From positions 310,001-374,000 of the forward strand of contig NZ_RJAC01000001.1 in assembly GCF_003999975.1 (NCBI RefSeq): a stretch of 64,000 nt of DNA, read 5' to 3'. Source of the DNA: Actinoplanes solisilvae (GTDB lineage Bacteria > Actinomycetota > Actinomycetes > Mycobacteriales > Micromonosporaceae). The notes under the pieces are model-generated. The model had not been told where the DNA came from. It saw nothing but the letters and a program-made list of their open reading frames with translations, and did no database searches. A program made the translations under genes and the position numbers. Shown here piece after piece: positions 59,642 to 64,000 of this stretch; position 1 is the stretch's first letter; the number at the start of each line of letters is the position of its first letter.

Positions 59642-59664
59642 GGGGCCGCCGGACTGGCGGCCCC
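59642..59664 (+). terminator. Hairpin after the second coiled-coil gene
   Basis: GGGGCCGCC (59642-59650) and GGCGGCCCC (59656-59664) form a perfect 9-bp stem with a five-base loop 20 bases after the stop. No T run. Confidence 0.65.
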
Positions 59665-59744
59665 GGCCCCGCGGCGATAGCTTCGCACCGAGAAATGTAC
59701 GGCCGGCGCGATCAACTCCGGCTACCGCCAGTGTGGAGGATCCG

Positions 59745-60884
59745 GTGGCCAGGGAAGACGACGATCTGCCGGTGAACGACCCGGCTCAGCACGACGACGA
59801 GTCGCTCGACGTGGCCGCCGAGGAACACCTCGAGGGCCGCTTCGGCCGCCCCGGCCCGCCGATCGACCGCCGCAACCCGTTCATGCTCGGCCTGCTCGGC
59901 GGTCTGGGCGTCATCGTGGCGTACGCGATCTTCCTAGGGGTCCGCAACGCGGCGTCAATCCTCGTCCTGATCTTCATCGCGCTCTTCCTGGCCATCGGCC
60001 TCAACCCCGCCGTCGTACGCCTGCGCAAGCTCGGCATCCCGCGGGGCCTGGCCGTCACGATCGTCGCCCTGGCCGTGGTCTGCCTGCTCGCGGGCGGCAT
60101 CGTCGCGCTGATCCCGCCGCTGATCAGCCAGACCACCCAGCTCATCGACAACGTGCCCGACTACATCCAGAGTCTTCAGCGCAACGAGACCATCAACGAT
60201 CTGGTCACCCGCTACGACATCCTGAACAAGGTCACCAGCGCCCTGAACGCGGGCACGGTCGGCAACGTCGCGGGCGGGGTCGTCGGTGTCGGCCGCATGG
60301 TCGCCGGCACCATCTTCAACCTGCTTACGGTCCTGGTGCTGACGATCTACTTCATGGCCTCGTTCGACCGCATCCGCGAACGGGCGTACACCCTGGTGCC
60401 CGCCTCCCGCCGGGTGCGCGTACGCCTGCTGACCGACGAGATCCTCACGAAGGTCGGCGCCTACATGGTCGGCGCGATCTCGATCGCCGTCCTCGCCGGC
60501 GCCAGCACCTGGCTGCTCGCCGTCATCCTCGGCCTGGCCTACCCGTTCGCGCTGGCCGTGGTCGTGGCCGTGACCGACCTGATCCCCCAGATCGGCGCCA
60601 CCCTGGGCGCCATCATCGTGAGCCTGGTCGGCTTCGCCTCGTCGCTGAGCGACGGCATCGTCTGCGCGGCCTTCTTCATCGTCTACCAGCAGCTCGAGAA
60701 CTATCTGATCTACCCGAACGTCATGCGGCGCTCGGTCAAGGTCAGCGACGTGGCGGCCGTGGTGGCGGCCCTGCTCGGCGTCTCCCTGTTCGGGGTCGTC
60801 GGCGCCCTGGTGGCCATCCCGATGGTGGCGGCCATCCAGCTCATCATGCGCGAGGTGGTCGTGCCGAGCCAGGAAGCCCGCTAG
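59745..60884 (+). CDS. AI-2E-family transporter
   Basis: A 379-residue membrane protein with an acidic cytoplasmic N terminus and about seven to eight helices. The family block AIGLNPAVVRLRKLGIPRGLAV and the C-terminal VTDLIPQIGATLGAI and ENYLIYPNVMRRSV are typical. Members are named for autoinducer-2 export but many move other solutes or Na+/H+. GTG 59745 is chosen because GGAGG lies six bases before it; GTG 59733 is in frame. Confidence 0.9.
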   Translation: MAREDDDLPVNDPAQHDDESLDVAAEEHLEGRFGRPGPPIDRRNPFMLGLLGGLGVIVAYAIFLGVRNAASILVLIFIALFLAIGLNPAVVRLRKLGIPRGLAVTIVALAVVCLLAGGIVALIPPLISQTTQLIDNVPDYIQSLQRNETINDLVTRYDILNKVTSALNAGTVGNVAGGVVGVGRMVAGTIFNLLTVLVLTIYFMASFDRIRERAYTLVPASRRVRVRLLTDEILTKVGAYMVGAISIAVLAGASTWLLAVILGLAYPFALAVVVAVTDLIPQIGATLGAIIVSLVGFASSLSDGIVCAAFFIVYQQLENYLIYPNVMRRSVKVSDVAAVVAALLGVSLFGVVGALVAIPMVAAIQLIMREVVVPSQEAR

Positions 60885-60887
60885 CCC

Positions 60888-61481
60888 CTAGTCCTGGTAG
60901 CTGCAGAACGTCGGGTTGCCGCTGGTGATGCCCAGGTCGTTGCAGTTGAAGGCGCTGCCCTGGCTGTGATAGCGCCAGCCGGTGCTGGCCTTGTAGCGGA
61001 AGAGAAAGGCGCCGTCGCCAAGGTTCGGGCCCTCCACCCGAGCGGTCGCCCAGGTTCGCCAGCAATGGACCTTCACGAAACGCCAGTCCTGCGGCAACTC
61101 GTACAGCCGCTCCAAAGCCTTCGCCGTGGGGCAGTCGGGATAGCGGGGCCGCTTGCTCGTCGGGCTGGATGATGGCGGCTTCGACGTCGGCGTGGTGGTG
61201 GTCGACGGCGTCGTCGTCGTCGGGGCCGCGGTCGTCGTGGTCACGGCGGGCGTCGGCACCTGGGTCGCGACCGGGGTGGAGGGGCCGCCGCCGGCGCTGG
61301 TGACGGCGACGACGCCCCCGACGGCGAGCACCGCGACCGTGGCGGCGGCGCCGGCGGCCACAGTCGTGCGCCGTTGGAGTTTGCGGGATCGGGTCAGGAC
61401 ACGTTCGTGGAGATCGGTGTTCCCGCCGTGTTCGGCCAGGTCGGACATGGCCCGACGTAGCGGGCCGAGATTGTCGCTCAT
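60888..61481 (-). CDS. Membrane protein with four-Cys outer domain, likely sigma regulator
   Basis: A 197-residue protein: a cytoplasmic N terminus of about 38 residues (MSDNLGPLRRAMSDLAEHGG), one membrane helix (39-62), a Thr/Pro/Ser stalk (about 66-112) and an outer domain (114-197) with Cys at 117, 140, 180 and 193. Its ATG shares one base with the stop of the sigma gene (TGATG), the usual place for an anti-sigma factor, though the cytoplasmic part is short for one. The outer domain is paralogous to that of the lipoprotein two genes upstream. Confidence 0.75.
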   Translation of the reverse strand: MSDNLGPLRRAMSDLAEHGGNTDLHERVLTRSRKLQRRTTVAAGAAATVAVLAVGGVVAVTSAGGGPSTPVATQVPTPAVTTTTAAPTTTTPSTTTTPTSKPPSSSPTSKRPRYPDCPTAKALERLYELPQDWRFVKVHCWRTWATARVEGPNLGDGAFLFRYKASTGWRYHSQGSAFNCNDLGITSGNPTFCSYQD

Positions 61482-61999
61482 CAGGCTTCCTCCATCACGG
61501 CCGAGAGCAGGTCGGGCGCCAGCGCGCGCAGACGAGCGAGGGCCTTGCTGGTCTGGCTCTTGATCGTGCCGACCGAGCAGTGCAGCAGGTCGGCCGCCTC
61601 GGCCTCGCTGCGATCCTCGAAGTAGCGCAGAACCAGCACGGCGCGCTGCCTGCGGGTGAGCTGGGCCAGCGCCTCGTGCAGGGCGAGCTTGAGATCCGTA
61701 CGCCGGGAATGATCGCTGTCGGGGTGAGCCACGTCGGTCAGCTCGCCCGGCAGCGACTCGACCACCCGGCGACGACGCCACCGGCTCACGTGCAGGTGGT
61801 ACATCGCCGTCCGGGTATAGGCCTCGAAATGCCCGGGATCGTCGAGCCGGTGCCGTCCCCGGTGAGTGCGGGCCAGCGCGTCCTGCACCAGGTCCTCGGC
61901 CAGGTGCCGATCACCGGTCAGCAGGAACGCCGTCCTCAGCAGTGCCGGCGTCCGGGCCCGGACGAAATCGCTGAAAAGATCGTCGATGGTGTCAGGCAT
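61481..61999 (-). CDS. SigE-family ECF RNA polymerase sigma factor
   Basis: A 172-residue sigma factor with region 2 (LLRTAFLLTGDRHLAEDLVQ) and region 4 (LTRRQRAVLVLRYFEDRSEAEAADLL, then CSVGTIKSQTSKALARL). This is the actinobacterial SigE-like ECF group. It is 38 bases downstream of a lipoprotein gene and overlaps the membrane-protein gene that follows, so the three are probably one operon that responds to a signal outside the membrane. Confidence 0.92.
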   Translation of the reverse strand: MPDTIDDLFSDFVRARTPALLRTAFLLTGDRHLAEDLVQDALARTHRGRHRLDDPGHFEAYTRTAMYHLHVSRWRRRRVVESLPGELTDVAHPDSDHSRRTDLKLALHEALAQLTRRQRAVLVLRYFEDRSEAEAADLLHCSVGTIKSQTSKALARLRALAPDLLSAVMEEA

Positions 62000-62037
62000 G
62001 TGCCGATCGAGCCCCCATGTGTGCCTGGCCGGCGAAA

Positions 62038-62517
62038 TCAGTCTTCGTAGCAGATCGGCGAGGGCTCTTTGATCCCGAGACTCGCACAGTCGACGGCGCT
62101 GCCCTGGCTGTGATACTTCCAGCCCGCACTGGGCCGGTAGTGGAAGAAGTAGGCGCCGTCGCCGAGGTTCGGTCCGGCCGGCCAGGCGGTGGCCCAGTCC
62201 TTCCAGCAGTGGACGTTCGACGCCGGGAAATACCAGTCCTCGGGCAGATCGACCAACCGTTCCAAAGCCTTCGCCGAGGGGCAGTCGGGGTGGCGCACCG
62301 GCTTGCGTGTCACCTTGGCCGACGCGGTTCTCGAAGTCTTGACGGTCGGGACCGGAGCGGTGGTGGAGGGGGCGGTAGGGACGGGAGCAGCGGTTGCCGG
62401 AGCAGTGGAGGTGGGAGCGGTGGAGGTGGGAGCGGCAGCGGTGGGAGCCGGCGTGGAATCACACGCGGCGAGCCCGAGAAGGACGGCGGCGGACAGCAAC
62501 AGCAGGTGGCGGCGCAT
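62038..62517 (-). CDS. Lipoprotein with four-Cys domain shared with the sigma-linked membrane protein
   Basis: A 159-residue lipoprotein: lipobox LAAC with Cys19, a Thr/Ala/Pro stalk (about 22-60) and a domain (76-159) with Cys at 79, 104, 144 and 156. By eye about 50 of 84 positions are identical to the outer domain of the 60888-61481 protein, with all four Cys aligned; shared blocks include AKALERL, GPNLGDGA and YHSQGSA. ATG at 62517 with GGGGGAACC upstream. A perfect palindrome lies 25 bases before it. Confidence 0.85.
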   Translation of the reverse strand: MRRHLLLLSAAVLLGLAACDSTPAPTAAAPTSTAPTSTAPATAAPVPTAPSTTAPVPTVKTSRTASAKVTRKPVRHPDCPSAKALERLVDLPEDWYFPASNVHCWKDWATAWPAGPNLGDGAYFFHYRPSAGWKYHSQGSAVDCASLGIKEPSPICYED

Positions 62518-62541
62518 GGTTCCCCCGGTGGTCGTGATGCT

Positions 62542-62555
62542 TGTACCCGGGTACA
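62542..62555. promoter_or_regulatory. 14-bp palindrome before the lipoprotein-sigma operon
   Basis: TGTACCCGGGTACA is a perfect palindrome 25 bases upstream of the lipoprotein start, where an operator or promoter element is expected. Confidence 0.5.
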
Positions 62556-62596
62556 CGCGGTCCACAGTAGGCAGGTTGCCGCCCGCCGAGGACTTT

Positions 62597-63391
62597 TCAG
62601 TCGGCCTTCGGCACCGGTACGTCGGAGAAGGCGGCCACGGTCCGGTCGGCGTACGCGTTCATGTCGCCGGTCTCCATCGGACCGTCCCACGTGCGGGGCA
62701 GCGGGACCGGCACCGACGGCGCGACCCGGCTGACGACCTCGTCGAGCACCTTCTCGGCGTCGCCGACCCACAGGTGCTTGGCCCCGGCGACCGGCACGAT
62801 CTCGGCGTGCGGCGCGGCGGCGAACCGCTCGGTCGCCTCGGCCGGACGCAGGTAGTCGTCGAACTCCGGGATCAGCGCCGTGAGCGGCTTGCCTTCCGCG
62901 GCCCAGGCGGCCAGGTCGGCGGGCTGCGAGAACCGCAGCGGCGGTGACAGCAGGATCGCCCCCGCCACGGCCGGATCGAGGCCATGCATGAGCGTGAGGT
63001 CGGTGCCGAACGACCAGCCGAGCAGCCAGATGTTGGGCAGGTCGGCGAACTCGGCGAACTCGATCGCCGCGGCCACGTCGAACCGCTCGTCGACCCCGGC
63101 CGAGAACGTGCCCTGGCTGGTCCCGCGCACGCTCGAGGTACCCCGGGTGTTGAACCGCAGCACCGCGACCCCGGCCAGCGCCGGCAGCCGCCAGGCCGCC
63201 TTGCGGAAGACGTGGCTGTCCATCATGCCGCCGTGGGTGGGCAGCGGGTGCAGACAGACCAGCGTGGCCAGCGGCTCACGGTCGAGCGGCTTGGACAGCT
63301 CGCCGACCAGGGTGAGGCCGTCGGCGGTCTGCAACTCGATGTCCTCGCGGTGAGCGGGCAGGATCGAGTTGGCGCGGATCGAAGAACTCAT
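62597..63391 (-). CDS. Alpha/beta hydrolase
   Basis: A 264-residue hydrolase. The nucleophile elbow is GWSFG, the acid is probably in PEFDDYLRP and the His in GAKHLWVGD; the oxyanion part is HPLPTHGG. It resembles the YfbR-like/dienelactone-hydrolase-like group with unknown substrate. No signal peptide. It is upstream of the lipoprotein gene on the same strand, 79 bases away. Confidence 0.85.
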   Translation of the reverse strand: MSSSIRANSILPAHREDIELQTADGLTLVGELSKPLDREPLATLVCLHPLPTHGGMMDSHVFRKAAWRLPALAGVAVLRFNTRGTSSVRGTSQGTFSAGVDERFDVAAAIEFAEFADLPNIWLLGWSFGTDLTLMHGLDPAVAGAILLSPPLRFSQPADLAAWAAEGKPLTALIPEFDDYLRPAEATERFAAAPHAEIVPVAGAKHLWVGDAEKVLDEVVSRVAPSVPVPLPRTWDGPMETGDMNAYADRTVAAFSDVPVPKAD

Positions 63392-63441
63392 CGAGGCATG
63401 CCTTCAGTCGTTTTCGGGGTGGCGGGTGGGGGGTCGGAGGG

Positions 63442-63783
63442 TCACCCGTAGCGCGGGGCGTTGCGTGAGCGCTCCACGCCGGGGCCTCGTCGGTCACGCG
63501 CCTTCCAGCAGCCGGTGTGCCAGTGGCGGCGGTCGGTCTCGTCGCCGCGGCCGTCGATCGGCCAGGCCACGACGTGCGCCACGCCGGGCCGGATCTCCTG
63601 CAGGCAACCCGGGCAGCGGTACGTCTTCGCGGCCGCCCCGCCGAAGATCGACCGCACCATCCATTCGCCGTCCCGCCACTGCTGGACGCCCTCGATGCCC
63701 TTGCGGACGCGCTCGTCGGTCAGTTCCCGGGGCGGCTCCGAGCCCGGGCGGCGGCGGGGTTGGTTGCGGCGTGGCACATTCAC
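63442..63783 (-). CDS. Small zinc-ribbon-like protein
   Basis: A 113-residue conserved-looking actinobacterial protein, basic at the N terminus (MNVPRRNQPRRRPG). It has C-P-G-C followed about 30 residues later by H-W-H-x-G-C, which suggests one bound zinc. Relatives are sometimes labelled ATP/GTP-binding without a P-loop; none is visible here. GTG at 63783; a GTG two codons later is possible. It is divergent from the aldehyde dehydrogenase. Confidence 0.7.
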   Translation of the reverse strand: MNVPRRNQPRRRPGSEPPRELTDERVRKGIEGVQQWRDGEWMVRSIFGGAAAKTYRCPGCLQEIRPGVAHVVAWPIDGRGDETDRRHWHTGCWKARDRRGPGVERSRNAPRYG

Positions 63784-63852
63784 AAGCGTACGGGTAACGC
63801 CGATCACGACCAGTTGATGACTCACCGGTAACAAGTGGCTAGGCTCGCCTTC

Positions 63853-64000
63853 ATGACCGCTACGAGCGTGCCCGGGCTTCCGGCCGTCGAGGACGGCGTG
63901 CTGATCTCCACCAATCCGGCTTCCGGCGCCGAGGCCGGCCGCGTGCCCGTCGCCGACGCCGAGGCGGTTGCCGAGACCGTCCGCCGCGCTCGGGAGGCCG
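63853..64000 (+). CDS. Aldehyde dehydrogenase, N-terminal fragment at window edge
   Basis: The first 49 codons of a gene that runs off the window. The ISTNPASGAEAGRVPVADAE stretch and a following helix are typical of the start of aldehyde dehydrogenases, especially succinate-semialdehyde dehydrogenases. The catalytic part is outside, so the substrate is open. Confidence 0.65.
   Translation, partial: MTATSVPGLPAVEDGVLISTNPASGAEAGRVPVADAEAVAETVRRAREA

Overview
The window reads as one stretch of chromosome from a high-GC, motile actinomycete, most likely a Micromonosporaceae member close to Actinoplanes. The evidence is the very high G+C at third codon positions, frequent GTG starts, actinobacterial families (GatCAB, SigE-family sigma factor, DUF6232, 180-kDa NAD-glutamate dehydrogenase, isobutyryl-CoA mutase, FilP/Scy-like coiled-coil proteins) and a PAS plus methyl-accepting protein pair that only makes sense in a cell with chemotaxis. 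I saw no insertion sequence, prophage, rRNA, tRNA or CRISPR array, so this looks like core genome.

Layout. 1-4.2 kb, minus strand: a GGDEF/EAL protein preceded by a BNR-repeat/MoaD-like pair. 4.2-8.5 kb, plus: PH-domain protein, PQQ-type sugar dehydrogenase lipoprotein, membrane metallophosphoesterase and a membrane protein of unknown role. 8.5-13.4 kb: gatB, an M1 peptidase lipoprotein on the other strand, then gatCA. 13.9-15.9 kb: a second GGDEF/EAL protein. 16-23.6 kb, minus: ligA, a MetE-core protein, mnmA with its cysteine desulfurase, and etfBA. 23.8-26.7 kb: small membrane proteins and a ThDP enzyme. 26.8-31.8 kb: a membrane-anchored Hsp70-like protein and its neighbour, an enoyl-CoA hydratase, a DUF6232 protein, and the soluble PAS/MCP pair. 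31.8-39.5 kb: ribokinase, an orphan ABC ATPase, a ROK regulator divergent from a NagZ-type hexosaminidase, a TetR regulator and a copper ATPase.

39.7-49.4 kb: the large NAD-glutamate dehydrogenase, a lipoprotein penicillin-binding protein, and an arginase-fold protein with a long repetitive acidic tail, downstream of a thioredoxin-TPR gene. 49.6-56.4 kb: short-chain acyl-CoA metabolism (isobutyryl-CoA mutase large subunit, MeaB, thiolase, methylmalonyl-CoA epimerase) interrupted by a divergent PadR/FAD-monooxygenase pair. 56.7-59.6 kb: two tandem polarity/cytoskeletal coiled-coil proteins. 59.7-64 kb: an AI-2E-family transporter, a lipoprotein/sigma/membrane-protein triad, an alpha/beta hydrolase, a small zinc-ribbon-like protein and the start of an aldehyde dehydrogenase.

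The most interesting candidate system is the triad at 60888-62517: a SigE-family sigma factor lies between a lipoprotein and a one-pass membrane protein whose outer domains are paralogous, each with four matching cysteines, and a perfect 14-bp palindrome lies upstream. Other points to check are the isobutyryl- rather than methylmalonyl-CoA mutase signature, the arginase-like protein with a roughly 26-residue repeat, the MoaD-like protein whose diglycine is not terminal, and a structured 307-bp gap at 37105-37411. All family calls come from reading motifs by eye; no database search was run.
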